DNA of 64,000 nt from an uncultured Pelagibacteraceae bacterium (lineage in GTDB: Bacteria; Pseudomonadota; Alphaproteobacteria; Pelagibacterales; Pelagibacteraceae). Made by a program: the position numbers and the translations under genes. The notes beneath the pieces are model-generated. The model had not been told where the DNA came from and ran no database searches. It was given only the letters and a program-made list of their open reading frames with translations. Shown in pieces: positions 39,448-48,511 of the stretch (within the stretch, counting starts at the first letter, position 1; the number at the start of each line of letters is the position of its first letter). The stretch covers positions 39,617 through 103,616 of the forward strand of contig CACCYQ010000001.1 in assembly GCA_902550285.1 (NCBI GenBank). The letters are read 5' to 3'.

Positions 39448-39469
39448 TCCATAAGGATTATTAATTTGG

Positions 39470-39520
39470 AAAAAAAGCAGTGAGAATATCAATAGATAAA
39501 ATTATCTCGCTGCTTTTTTT
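39470..39520 (+). terminator. Terminator-like hairpin overlapping tctB-like start
   Basis: AAAAAAAGCAGTGAGA (39470-39485) pairs with TCTCGCTGCTTTTTTT (39505-39520), one G.U. Confidence 0.6.
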
Positions 39521-39950
39521 CGTTTTATCGGTTTTTTATCTTTATCAAACTTATCAAATACAAGTTTTTTCATTTGATGAGCATGCTCCATTTAATGCCA
39601 AGACTTTTCCAACTTTTTTAGCGTACTTTGGAATGTTTCTTTCAGTACTTTTTTTAGTACTACCTGAAAAAAACCCAACTAAGATAGATCATAAAGTATT
39701 AGATTATAAAAGCGTATCATTTTTAATATTTATTACAGTTGTATATGGTTTTGTAATTTTAAAAGCCGGTTTCTTTTTATCAACTTCACTATTTTTATTT
39801 TTTTCATATTATTTTTTAGGAGAGAGAAGATGGAAATGGATGTTTTTACTGTCTTTTCCATTTGTGGCTCTCTTCATGTATTTATTACACGGGTTATTAG
39901 ATATTTATCTAAGAGATCCATTTCTTAAGATGTTAGGAATTATAGGATGA
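39480..39950 (+). CDS. Tripartite tricarboxylate transporter small TM protein (TctB-like)
   Basis: Four hydrophobic segments between TctC- and TctA-like genes; 'FNAKTFPTFLAYFGM'; GTG start. Confidence 0.8.
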   Translation: MRISIDKIISLLFFVLSVFYLYQTYQIQVFSFDEHAPFNAKTFPTFLAYFGMFLSVLFLVLPEKNPTKIDHKVLDYKSVSFLIFITVVYGFVILKAGFFLSTSLFLFFSYYFLGERRWKWMFLLSFPFVALFMYLLHGLLDIYLRDPFLKMLGIIG

Positions 39951-41443
39951 TTGAAGGAATATTAATAGGTTTACAAACTGCCTTAAGTTTAAAAAATATT
40001 TTAATGGTAATGATGGGATGTTTTTTTGGAACTATCATAGGAATGCTTCCAGGACTTGGTCCAATGACAGCAATTGCGTTAATGATACCAATCACTTACG
40101 GTTTTGAACCTGCTACTGGTTTAATTTTAATGGCAGGTGTTTACTACGGAGCTGTATTTGGTGGATCAACTTCATCAATTTTAATTAACGCACCAGGTGT
40201 TCCAGGGACTGTTGCTACTGCTTTCGATGGGTATCCAATGGCTCAACAAGGTAAAGCTGGAAAAGCTTTAGCTATTGCTGCCTACAGTTCATTTGCTGGA
40301 GGAACAATTTCAGCAATTTTTTTATTATTTGCTGCGCCAAGTTTATCAAAAGTTAGTTTGGCTTTTAGATCTCCTGATTATTTTGCACTAATGGTCTTAG
40401 GTTTAACTGCTGTTTCAGCTTTTTCTTCTAAAGGACAATTTTTAAAAGCAATGATGATGGTAATTTTAGGATTAATGTTAGCAACAGTTGGACAAGATTC
40501 TTTATCAGATATTACAAGATTTACTTTTAATAATATGAATTTAACAGATGGAATTAGTTTCGTATTAGTAGTCATGGCTACATTTGCAATGAGCGAAGCA
40601 TTAACGATTATTTTAAAAGGAAAAGATCCAAGTCGTGCAACTGAACAAATTTCTCTTTCCCAATTAGGTTCAATTAGACTGGATAAAGAAGAAAGAAATA
40701 AAATGCTTAAATCAATTCCACGATCTTCTGTTTTAGGATTTTTAATAGGTGTATTACCCGGAGCAGGTGCAACTATTGCATCATTTTTAGCTTACGGCAT
40801 GGAAAGAAACTATGTCAACGATGAAGAGAAAAAAAAATTTGGTAAAGGAAGTGTACACGGTCTTGCGGCACCAGAAACTGCAAATAACGCTGCATGCTCA
40901 GGTTCATTTGTACCTTTATTAACTTTAGGAATTCCAGGAAGTGGTACAACAGCTGTAATGTTAGGTGCACTTTTAGGTTTTGGAATTCAGCCAGGTCCAA
41001 GACTTTACATGACAAATCCAGAAATTTTCTGGTCAGTTATAATGTCAATGTATATAGGAATGGTTATATTATTAATACTAAACCTTCCACTTATTCCATA
41101 TATTGCAAGAGTACTTGCCACACCAAAAAATTTTTTAATTCCTTTAATTTTATTTTTCTCAGTAACAGGAATTTATTTAATGTCATTTAATAATTTTGAT
41201 ATTTTTTTAATGATTGGTATTGCGGTTGTTGCTACCTTTTTAAGACTCTATAATTTTCCTATGCCACCTCTAATTCTTGCTTTTGTATTAGGTGCTTTAA
41301 TGGAAGAAAATCTGAGAAGATCATTGTTAATTAGCGATGGTTCTTTTAATTTTTTATGGGATAGACCTTTAACAGCAATTATACTAGCATTCACAATAGC
41401 TATAATTAGCTGGCAAGCTTTTAAAAGTTTTAAAAACAAATAA
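39947..41443 (+). CDS. Tripartite tricarboxylate transporter large TM protein (TctA-like)
   Basis: 'GCFFGTIIGMLPGLGPMTAIALMIPITYG', 'GGSTSSILINAPGVPGTVATAFDGYPMA'. Confidence 0.94.
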   Translation: MIEGILIGLQTALSLKNILMVMMGCFFGTIIGMLPGLGPMTAIALMIPITYGFEPATGLILMAGVYYGAVFGGSTSSILINAPGVPGTVATAFDGYPMAQQGKAGKALAIAAYSSFAGGTISAIFLLFAAPSLSKVSLAFRSPDYFALMVLGLTAVSAFSSKGQFLKAMMMVILGLMLATVGQDSLSDITRFTFNNMNLTDGISFVLVVMATFAMSEALTIILKGKDPSRATEQISLSQLGSIRLDKEERNKMLKSIPRSSVLGFLIGVLPGAGATIASFLAYGMERNYVNDEEKKKFGKGSVHGLAAPETANNAACSGSFVPLLTLGIPGSGTTAVMLGALLGFGIQPGPRLYMTNPEIFWSVIMSMYIGMVILLILNLPLIPYIARVLATPKNFLIPLILFFSVTGIYLMSFNNFDIFLMIGIAVVATFLRLYNFPMPPLILAFVLGALMEENLRRSLLISDGSFNFLWDRPLTAIILAFTIAIISWQAFKSFKNK

Positions 41444-41457
41444 TTCAAGGAGGAAAA

Positions 41458-41850
41458 ATGCCTATATTTAAACCTATCTCAGAAAACGAAGCAAAAGGAA
41501 AAGTTAAAGAAATATTTGAGGAAATAAAAACGGCGAGACAACTTTCAGAAGTTCCAAACTTTTGGAAAAGTCTTGCAAATAATCCTGAAACACTTGAGAG
41601 AACCTGGACTTCATTAAAGCAAGTAATGAAAAAAGGAGCTCTTGATCCAGTAGTTAAAGAACTAATATATGTCGCAGTATCAATAACTAATGGTTGTGAA
41701 TATTGTATAAAGTCTCACAGTCTTGCAGCTAAAAAGAAAGGTGCAACCGAAGAGATGCTTAGTGAAATGATAGCAGTAACAGGTATGGCTAATGAGACAA
41801 ATAGATTAGTTGAAGGTTATCAAGTAGAGGTAGATGATGTTTATAAATAA
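41458..41850 (+). CDS. Carboxymuconolactone decarboxylase/AhpD-like protein
   Basis: 'VKELIYVAVSITNGCEYCIKSHSLAAKKKGAT' CxxC. Confidence 0.88.
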   Translation: MPIFKPISENEAKGKVKEIFEEIKTARQLSEVPNFWKSLANNPETLERTWTSLKQVMKKGALDPVVKELIYVAVSITNGCEYCIKSHSLAAKKKGATEEMLSEMIAVTGMANETNRLVEGYQVEVDDVYK

Positions 41851-43346
41851 TGAAACTATACATCGTACTTGGAAATCAATTATTTCCCTTAAAATATCTT
41901 GAAGATTTTAAAGATGATCACATTATCTTTATGGCAGAAGATAATGGATTATGTACATATGAAAAGCATCATAAATTAAAGATTCTATTATTTTTATCTG
42001 CAATGAGATCTTATGCAGATAATTTAAAAAAAAATAATTTCAAAATTGAGTATGTAAAAATTGATACCAGTGACTTCAAAAAAGAATATTTAGAAAAATT
42101 AAAAAAAGTAATTAAATCAAAAAAAATATCAGAAATAACAAGTTTTGAAATTGAAGATAAGTTTTTTGAAAAAAAAATAGAAGACTTTTCAAAAAAAAAT
42201 AAAATTAAATGGAACATAATTAAATCCCCAATGTTTTTAAATTCAAGAGAGGAATTTAATAATTACTTAGAAAAAAATAATCGACCGTTCATGGCTACTT
42301 TTTATAAAAATACCAGAAAAAAAATGAATATTTTAATGAAAAAAGATGGAAACCCTGAAGGTGGCAAATGGAGTTTTGATGAAGATAATAGAAAAAAATT
42401 ACCTAAAGATATTAAAATTCCAAAGTTTCCTAAAATTAAAGAAACAAAACACACAAAAAATTTAAAACCTATTATAGAAAAAATGTTCAAAAATCATCCC
42501 GGTGATACAAAAAACTTTTGGTTAGCAACTGAATACGATGATGTAATAAAACTTTTTAATTTCTTTTTAAAAGAAAAATCAAATTTATTTGGTGATTATG
42601 AAGATGCCGTTGATCAAAGAAATAATATTTTATTTCATAGCGCTTTAAGTCCCTATATTAATTTAGGTTTAATCACACCAGATTTAATAATTGATAAAAC
42701 ACTAATGTTTCATAAAAAAAATAAAATTCGACTTAACTCTTTGGAAGGCTACATAAGACAAGTAATAGGTTGGAGGGAATTTATGCGTGGTGTTTATCAA
42801 AAATATAGCAATGAAATGGAGACAAGAAACTTTTTTAAGCAGAATAGAAAAATGAGAGACTCATGGTATGATGGAAGCACAGGTTTGCCACCTTTGGACT
42901 ATGCAATTAAAAATGCACTTAATTATGGATGGTCCCATCATATAGAAAGATTAATGATACTTTCTAATATAATGAATTTATGCGAGCTGAAACCAAAAAC
43001 AGTTTACAAATGGTTTATGGAAATGTTTGTAGATTCATCTGATTGGGTAATGGTGCCTAATGTTTATGGAATGGGTTTATTCAGTGATGGAGGAATCTTT
43101 GCAACTAAGCCATATATATGTGGCTCAAGTTATTTTATGAAAATGATGGATTTTAAAAAAGGTGATTGGTGCAATACTATGGATGGATTGTATTGGAGAT
43201 TTATAAATAGAAATAGGTCATTTTTTTTGAAAAATCCAAGACTATCAATGATGGTTAGAATTTATGATAAAATGAAAGTAGAAAGAAAAAAATTAATATT
43301 GTCAGAGGCTGAAAAATTTATAAATAAAAACACATATGGGAATTAA
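41850..43346 (+). CDS. Photolyase-related protein (FeS-BCP/prokaryotic 6-4 photolyase-like)
   Basis: 'YIVLGNQLFP', 'FMAEDNGLCTYEKHHKLKILLFLSAMRSYAD', 'QVIGWREFMRGVY', 'WSHHIERLMILSNIMNLCEL'. Confidence 0.88.
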   Translation: MKLYIVLGNQLFPLKYLEDFKDDHIIFMAEDNGLCTYEKHHKLKILLFLSAMRSYADNLKKNNFKIEYVKIDTSDFKKEYLEKLKKVIKSKKISEITSFEIEDKFFEKKIEDFSKKNKIKWNIIKSPMFLNSREEFNNYLEKNNRPFMATFYKNTRKKMNILMKKDGNPEGGKWSFDEDNRKKLPKDIKIPKFPKIKETKHTKNLKPIIEKMFKNHPGDTKNFWLATEYDDVIKLFNFFLKEKSNLFGDYEDAVDQRNNILFHSALSPYINLGLITPDLIIDKTLMFHKKNKIRLNSLEGYIRQVIGWREFMRGVYQKYSNEMETRNFFKQNRKMRDSWYDGSTGLPPLDYAIKNALNYGWSHHIERLMILSNIMNLCELKPKTVYKWFMEMFVDSSDWVMVPNVYGMGLFSDGGIFATKPYICGSSYFMKMMDFKKGDWCNTMDGLYWRFINRNRSFFLKNPRLSMMVRIYDKMKVERKKLILSEAEKFINKNTYGN

Positions 43347-43686
43347 AGTTTTTTTTAACAACTCTTGTAGCATTTGTAGAATGGAAATTAATCACTACAA
43401 AAAAATATCAAACAGTAATTTGGAATGGATTGATATAACCAATAATGATGATGCATTAAAACTAACATCAAAATCACAGAAAGAATTATTACGAAGACTT
43501 CATGTAATTGATGACGGCAAGGTTATAGGTGGTGCCAAAGCTTTTGTTGTAATCTGGTCTAAAATTCCAAAATATAAATTTTTATCAAAAATTTTTTCTA
43601 TTAAACCAATATTTGTATTATTTCATTACGCTTACGAAGTGGTTGCCTTTTTTTTATTTTTAAAAAATAAAAATCAGCTGAGATGA
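43336..43686 (+). CDS. DUF393 (DCC-type thiol-disulfide oxidoreductase-like) protein
   Basis: 'VFFNNSCSICRMEINHYKK', 'GAKAFVVIWSKIP'. Confidence 0.8.
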   Translation: MGIKVFFNNSCSICRMEINHYKKISNSNLEWIDITNNDDALKLTSKSQKELLRRLHVIDDGKVIGGAKAFVVIWSKIPKYKFLSKIFSIKPIFVLFHYAYEVVAFFLFLKNKNQLR

Positions 43687-43808
43687 AAAAGCAAAATTTG
43701 CCCTTTAAGATTTGCCCTGTTTGTAAAAAACCTTTTATTTGGAGAAAAAAATGGAGGCTGAATTGGGATAGGGTTAAATACTGTTCAAAAAAATGTTCTT
43801 CTAAGTAA
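43683..43808 (+). CDS. DUF2256-like zinc-ribbon-type mini-protein (41 aa), not in ORF track
   Basis: MKKQNLPFKICPVCKKPFIWRKKWRLNWDRVKYCSKKCSSK; CxxC...CxxxC; overlaps upstream stop (ATGA). Confidence 0.8.
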   Translation: MKKQNLPFKICPVCKKPFIWRKKWRLNWDRVKYCSKKCSSK

Positions 43809-44946
43809 ACTCTTGAATTATTTTTGGTATATAATTTTTAAAATTAAAAAATCCTTTATTGCAAAATTTCCAAGAATATTGATCAATTTTTCTATATAAA
43901 AAAGAGATGTTTTCTAAATTATTTAAATTTAAATAATCAAGATTTTCACCCACCTCAGGATATAAAGCGTAAATTTTATCTTTAATTTTAAGCAAGTCTT
44001 CGATTGAAATGATCTCACAATTTATAGATCTTTCATTTAATCTTTTTTTTTGATCCTTAATTAGTGCATTTTTAAATTCAATGAGTTTTTCACTTAATAT
44101 TATTTGTCTATTTTTATTATCATTTGATACTAGAAGAATTTTATCAAATTTTTGATTTACAAAATCTGAGGTTTCAAATGACAAATTATTATCAAAGACT
44201 ATTAAAGCTCTATCATCGGTTGGTAATAAATTATTAAAATTTTTTGATATAATTTTATAAAATTTATCTTCATTTACAGGAGGTGCGTTTTCATTTAATT
44301 TTATATTGTTAAATCTATTATTAGTAAATTTCTTAATATTCCATTCGGTGGCTATATAGTGTTTGCCTTTTGTTTGTACACCTGTCACCCATCTCCAGCC
44401 CAATGTATTCGAGGCAGCATCACCATCGTAAAGATGTTGAAGAAAAAATTCCGCACCTAACTGCCATGGTAATTTTAAAGAAAATATCCAAATACTCGCA
44501 AACCACATTCTTGTGTGATTATGCAGATAATTAAAATTTTTAAGTTCATTAACCCATGAATTAAAGACATCGATATTTGTTTTTGCATTAATGGCTTCAA
44601 TATATTTATTATTATTTTCATATTCTTTTTTTAGCTTTTTTAAACTATATTTAAAATCGGTCCATACATCAGGTCTAAGCTCCAACCAGCCCTTCCAATA
44701 TACTCTCCATAAAACTTCCTGAATAAATTTTTCATTTTTAATAAAGGAATATTTTTTTAATGATTTTTTAATAATTTCTATTTCATTTATGACACCATGG
44801 GTAACATAAGGTGATATGCACGAAATATTCGATCTTTTATTTGGACCAAAATCAAAATTTCTTAGTTTAGCATACTCATTTAAATTATTATCAATGAAGC
44901 TATCTAGTTTTTTCACTGCAAAAGTTCTTGATGCTTCAAAATTCAT
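43801..44946 (-). CDS. Photolyase/cryptochrome FAD-domain protein with unusual C-terminal extension
   Basis: 'ISPYVTHGVI', 'EVLWRVYWKGWLE', 'LHNHTRMWFASIWIF', 'HLYDGDAASNTLGWRWVTG'. Confidence 0.82.
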   Translation of the reverse strand: MNFEASRTFAVKKLDSFIDNNLNEYAKLRNFDFGPNKRSNISCISPYVTHGVINEIEIIKKSLKKYSFIKNEKFIQEVLWRVYWKGWLELRPDVWTDFKYSLKKLKKEYENNNKYIEAINAKTNIDVFNSWVNELKNFNYLHNHTRMWFASIWIFSLKLPWQLGAEFFLQHLYDGDAASNTLGWRWVTGVQTKGKHYIATEWNIKKFTNNRFNNIKLNENAPPVNEDKFYKIISKNFNNLLPTDDRALIVFDNNLSFETSDFVNQKFDKILLVSNDNKNRQIILSEKLIEFKNALIKDQKKRLNERSINCEIISIEDLLKIKDKIYALYPEVGENLDYLNLNNLENISFLYRKIDQYSWKFCNKGFFNFKNYIPKIIQEFT

Positions 44947-45157
44947 TATAATTTAATCTTTTTTTATTTAATTTTCTATGTTTAGAAAAACGGCCTCGTA
45001 CTCTTTTTCTCCAAACTATGTAACTTTTTTTTTTTAAGTTTTTTCTCATTATAGAAATTACTTCAGACTCTGATAAGCCACTCTTTTTTTTAATCTCTTC
45101 AAAAGAAATCTTGTCAGACCAAGCCATGCCAATGACTTCATCAATCGATTTTTTCAT
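44936..45157 (-). CDS. DUF2805/TIGR03643-like small protein
   Basis: 'IGMAWSDKISFEEIKKKSGLSESEVISIMRKNLKKKSYIVWRKRVRGR..KH'. Confidence 0.75.
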   Translation of the reverse strand: MKKSIDEVIGMAWSDKISFEEIKKKSGLSESEVISIMRKNLKKKSYIVWRKRVRGRFSKHRKLNKKRLNYNEF

Positions 45158-45180
45158 GGATTTAAAATACTTGTTTTGTT

Positions 45181-45417
45181 TTATCCAACGGATCTTGGAT
45201 CTTTTATATTTTTTAACTTACTTACAAAACCTGATAATTTTGCACTTATATATATTATATAAACCACAGTGGCGCCAAGGCACATCGTAGCTAAAAATAC
45301 GAATAATGCTGTTAAAAATTTTTCTGTAAACCAGTTCTCAACTCCTGAGTTGGACATATACAGTAAGTTCCAAAACAATATGAATGTTATTTCATAGATT
45401 ATAATGATTCTAAACAT
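45181..45417 (-). CDS. Hypothetical two-TM protein
   Basis: ORF with two hydrophobic segments in an otherwise empty interval. Confidence 0.5.
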   Translation of the reverse strand: MFRIIIIYEITFILFWNLLYMSNSGVENWFTEKFLTALFVFLATMCLGATVVYIIYISAKLSGFVSKLKNIKDPRSVG

Positions 45418-45443
45418 GAACCAGATATCTATGTTTATCTCAT

Positions 45444-46358
45444 TTAATCAATGGGATAATTCCACGCATCTCCACCAACTACTTTTGATATTGCTGAAAA
45501 GTCCTTGGTATCATTTCCTTCTTCACAAAATTTATTATAAATTTTCAATGCCATAGCACCGAGTGGGGTTGAAGCATTTACTTTTTCTGCGCATTCATTA
45601 GCTAATTTTAAATCTTTGTTCATCATTCCTGCAGAAAATCCTGGTCGATAATTATTATTTGATGGAGTTCCTTCAATTAATCCAGGCAAAGGAGGATAAA
45701 CCGATATAGGCCAGCTATTTCCAGATGCATTTCTCATAATCTCATGAACTTTCTTAATATCAATGTTTAATCTTTTAGCTAACATCAATGACTCGGATGC
45801 AGCTATCATTGTTATTCCCAAAGACATATTGTTACAAATTTTTGCACCATTGCCACTACCAAGATCACCAGCATGAAATATATTTTTTCCCATAATTTTT
45901 AATAAAGGTAGAGCAAGATCAAAAGCTTCTTTAGTTCCTCCAACCATAATATTTAAAGTTGCCTTTTGTGCACCCATAACACCACCACTGACTGGAGCAT
46001 CAATAATTTTAATTCCTTTTTCAGAAGCTTTCTTCCCTATTTCAATTGAGGTTTGAATATCTATGGTAGAACAATCAATAAGAAGACAGTTTTTTGATAC
46101 TTTATTAATTATACCCTTATCACCCAAATAAACTTCTTTTGAATTTTTACCTTCAGGAAGCATAGTGATTACTGTTGTTACTTCATTTGTAATTAAAGAA
46201 TCTAAATTTTCTACCACGTCTAATTTATTTTCTTTTGCTAATTCGATCATTTTTTTGGAAACATCAAAAACTTTAACTTTTTTTCCTGCTTTTACTAAAT
46301 TTTTTGCCATTGGATTTCCCATATTGCCTACTCCAATAAATGCGATTAACTCTGACAT
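45444..46358 (-). CDS. 3-hydroxyisobutyrate dehydrogenase-family oxidoreductase
   Basis: 'IAFIGVGNMGNPMAKNLVKAG', 'DAPVSGGVMGAQKATLNIMVGG'; ATG at 46358 with ggagaa RBS preferred over listed 46457. Confidence 0.9.
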   Translation of the reverse strand: MSELIAFIGVGNMGNPMAKNLVKAGKKVKVFDVSKKMIELAKENKLDVVENLDSLITNEVTTVITMLPEGKNSKEVYLGDKGIINKVSKNCLLIDCSTIDIQTSIEIGKKASEKGIKIIDAPVSGGVMGAQKATLNIMVGGTKEAFDLALPLLKIMGKNIFHAGDLGSGNGAKICNNMSLGITMIAASESLMLAKRLNIDIKKVHEIMRNASGNSWPISVYPPLPGLIEGTPSNNNYRPGFSAGMMNKDLKLANECAEKVNASTPLGAMALKIYNKFCEEGNDTKDFSAISKVVGGDAWNYPID

Positions 46359-46369
46359 ATTTTCTCCTT

Positions 46370-46591
46370 CTATTTTGTAATTCGGTCGACAAATCTTTTT
46401 GCAATAGGCCCCACTAACAAAGAAGTAGCTATTGCAATTGGTAAGCCAATTGACCAAGCTTTAAGAAATCTTCTTGGATAATCACTGTCTATCCCTGTGT
46501 TTATATATGTAATTATTAAAGTCATAAATAAACTCATTCCAAAACCCATTATTAATACAAAAATTAAGTTTGAATATTTTTTACTGAACAT
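46370..46591 (-). CDS. DUF2798-like small membrane protein
   Basis: 'FLKAWSIGLPIAIATSLLVGPIAKRFVDRI'. Confidence 0.65.
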   Translation of the reverse strand: MFSKKYSNLIFVLIMGFGMSLFMTLIITYINTGIDSDYPRRFLKAWSIGLPIAIATSLLVGPIAKRFVDRITK

Positions 46592-46592
46592 A

Positions 46593-46928
46593 CTATTTCA
46601 TTTTTCCTAGCAAATTAACAATTAATACACCTGCAATAATTAGAGCAAGCCCTATTATTGTATAAAGATCTGGCATTTGTTTGAATTTGTACATTCCAAC
46701 TATTGTTGTTGCCACAATACATAATCCAGCAAAAGAAGCGTAAGTTATTCCTACAGGAATTGTTTTCATTACAAGTGACAAGGTGAACATACACCCGACA
46801 ATAGTTACTGCTGTAATTATACTTGGTATTAAAAGTGTAAATCCTTGAGCACCTTTAGCAAAACCATTTGATGCAGTTCCTAAAACAACTGCAACTATTA
46901 GAATTATATAAGCTCCTAAATTGGACAT
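46593..46928 (-). CDS. SMR-family transporter
   Basis: ~110 aa, four TM, 'AYIILIVAVVLGTASNGFAKGAQGF' EmrE-like layout. Confidence 0.8.
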   Translation of the reverse strand: MSNLGAYIILIVAVVLGTASNGFAKGAQGFTLLIPSIITAVTIVGCMFTLSLVMKTIPVGITYASFAGLCIVATTIVGMYKFKQMPDLYTIIGLALIIAGVLIVNLLGKMK

Positions 46929-46944
46929 ATAACTCTAATATACT

Positions 46945-47055
46945 TTATTTAAAAATAATTATAACTACTATTGTCAGCGCTATTGCATAATAAAAAGGCA
47001 TAGCTTTTCTCCAAGAGTATAAAATTTTTGCAGCTTTTTTATTTTTTTTTTTCAT
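46945..47055 (-). CDS. 36-aa single-TM protein, not in ORF track
   Basis: MKKKNKKAAKILYSWRKAMPFYYAIALTIVVIIIFK; start overlaps upstream stop (TAATG on minus strand). Confidence 0.5.
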   Translation of the reverse strand: MKKKNKKAAKILYSWRKAMPFYYAIALTIVVIIIFK

Positions 47056-47447
47056 TATATTGTTACGAATCTGGCAGTAATTTTATTTCCATCAAAATCA
47101 CGTATATATCCATAATAATTTCCATCAGACCTTACTCCTGGTGCTCCTTCATCAACAGCGCCATTTTCAATTGCTGTTTTATGAAATTTATCTACTGCAT
47201 CTTTCGTTTCAGCTGCTAAAGCAACCATTGTACCGTTTCCTGCAGTAGCATTTTCTTTATTATGTGGTTTTGTAATATAAAACTTTACTCCGTCATCTTC
47301 ACTTGAATGACCATATCCAATGTATCTTTCTGTTATGGTAACTCTTTTCATTCCAAGATGAACTAATATTGAATCATAAAACTTACTTGATTTTTCAAGA
47401 TCATTAGTCCCAACCATTACAAAACCAATTGCTTTATTCATTAACAA
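47055..47447 (-). CDS. VOC-family (glyoxalase-like) protein
   Basis: 'IGFVMVGTNDLEKSSKFYDSIL', 'GYIRDFDGNKITA'. Confidence 0.85.
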   Translation of the reverse strand: MLMNKAIGFVMVGTNDLEKSSKFYDSILVHLGMKRVTITERYIGYGHSSEDDGVKFYITKPHNKENATAGNGTMVALAAETKDAVDKFHKTAIENGAVDEGAPGVRSDGNYYGYIRDFDGNKITARFVTI

Positions 47448-47450
47448 CCT

Positions 47451-47771
47451 TTACTTAGGCATTGGTGTTGCGCCAGTTTCTAACGCAATTATTTTACCAT
47501 CTTTATATTTATAAACTGCCATTACAGCCTCAATATTTCCATCATCAAACGTTACGAACGAATGGTGTATGCCAACTTCATCATTTTCATAAACCACTCT
47601 TGTTTTATCTTGTTTAATGTCACCACTCATTGCCCATTTGATTACATCTGCTTTACTTAAAGCACTACCTGATTTATGCATTGTGAATTTAAAATCATCA
47701 TGCAAAAGCTCATTCATAGTTGCTTCATCTTTATTGGATATTGCAGCTGAATATTTTTCTAATATAGACAT
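47451..47771 (-). CDS. SnoaL/NTF2-like protein
   Basis: 'YSAAISNKDEATMNELLHDDFKF', 'VMAVYKYKDGKII'. Confidence 0.7.
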   Translation of the reverse strand: MSILEKYSAAISNKDEATMNELLHDDFKFTMHKSGSALSKADVIKWAMSGDIKQDKTRVVYENDEVGIHHSFVTFDDGNIEAVMAVYKYKDGKIIALETGATPMPK

Positions 47772-47793
47772 ATTTTCTTACTCCTTTAGTTTT

Positions 47794-48210
47794 TTATGAA
47801 TAAATTTTATCTGCTAAGCCGTAGCAAAGTACAGCGCTTAACAAAGTTAAAACTCCAGGTGCAATTATTCCTTCAACAGAAGTTTTTTCATTTGTTCCTA
47901 AATTTCCCTTTTTATGAGACCATATTGCAAAAATAAATGCAGAAGCATTTTGTAAAAATATTAAATTAAAAAATGCCCATGTATTTTCTAAACCTGCTGG
48001 TCTTATAAAGCCTACCCATATTGCCATTAAAACTGAACCAACAAAAATAGATCCAAAAAATCGAGTCATTATTGCAGCACCATCCCCCATGCCATATTGA
48101 TCAACAAAAGCTTTAGTTGTGAATAAACATCTAAATGCATAAAAAGCAAATGCTGCGAAGTGAACTATAAAAATTATTAAGTAAATAATACCATTAAATT
48201 TTTCAATCAT
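47794..48210 (-). CDS. Hypothetical four-TM protein
   Basis: Repeated hydrophobic segments; operon context. Confidence 0.6.
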   Translation of the reverse strand: MIEKFNGIIYLIIFIVHFAAFAFYAFRCLFTTKAFVDQYGMGDGAAIMTRFFGSIFVGSVLMAIWVGFIRPAGLENTWAFFNLIFLQNASAFIFAIWSHKKGNLGTNEKTSVEGIIAPGVLTLLSAVLCYGLADKIYS

Positions 48211-48211
48211 C

Positions 48212-48499
48212 TTATGCTCCTTTAACTATTATAAAATTTCCGACAGAATTATCTAACCGTATCTGTCTTACCGGTTTATATTCTTCAGAATTGTACCACT
48301 CCAAAGCTTTTTCATATGAAGGGAATTTAATCACCACTGTTCTTGGATATTTCCATTCACCTTCAAAACATTGAAATTCTCCACCTCTTACTAAATATTC
48401 TCCTCCAAACTTTGTAACTATGTCAGTAACTTTTGCTAAATAATGTTTATAGTCTTCAGGATTAGTTATTTCAATTTGTGTAATTGCATATCCAGTCAT
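48212..48499 (-). CDS. DUF1330-like protein
   Basis: 'GGEYLVRGGEFQCFEGEWKYPRTVVIKFPSYEKALEWYNSEEYKPVRQIR'. Confidence 0.85.
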   Translation of the reverse strand: MTGYAITQIEITNPEDYKHYLAKVTDIVTKFGGEYLVRGGEFQCFEGEWKYPRTVVIKFPSYEKALEWYNSEEYKPVRQIRLDNSVGNFIIVKGA

Positions 48500-48511
48500 T
48501 TTTGTTAATCC

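Noticed and set aside
40894-41190. 98-aa plus-strand ORF
   Set aside because: Out-of-frame overlap within the TctA-like gene
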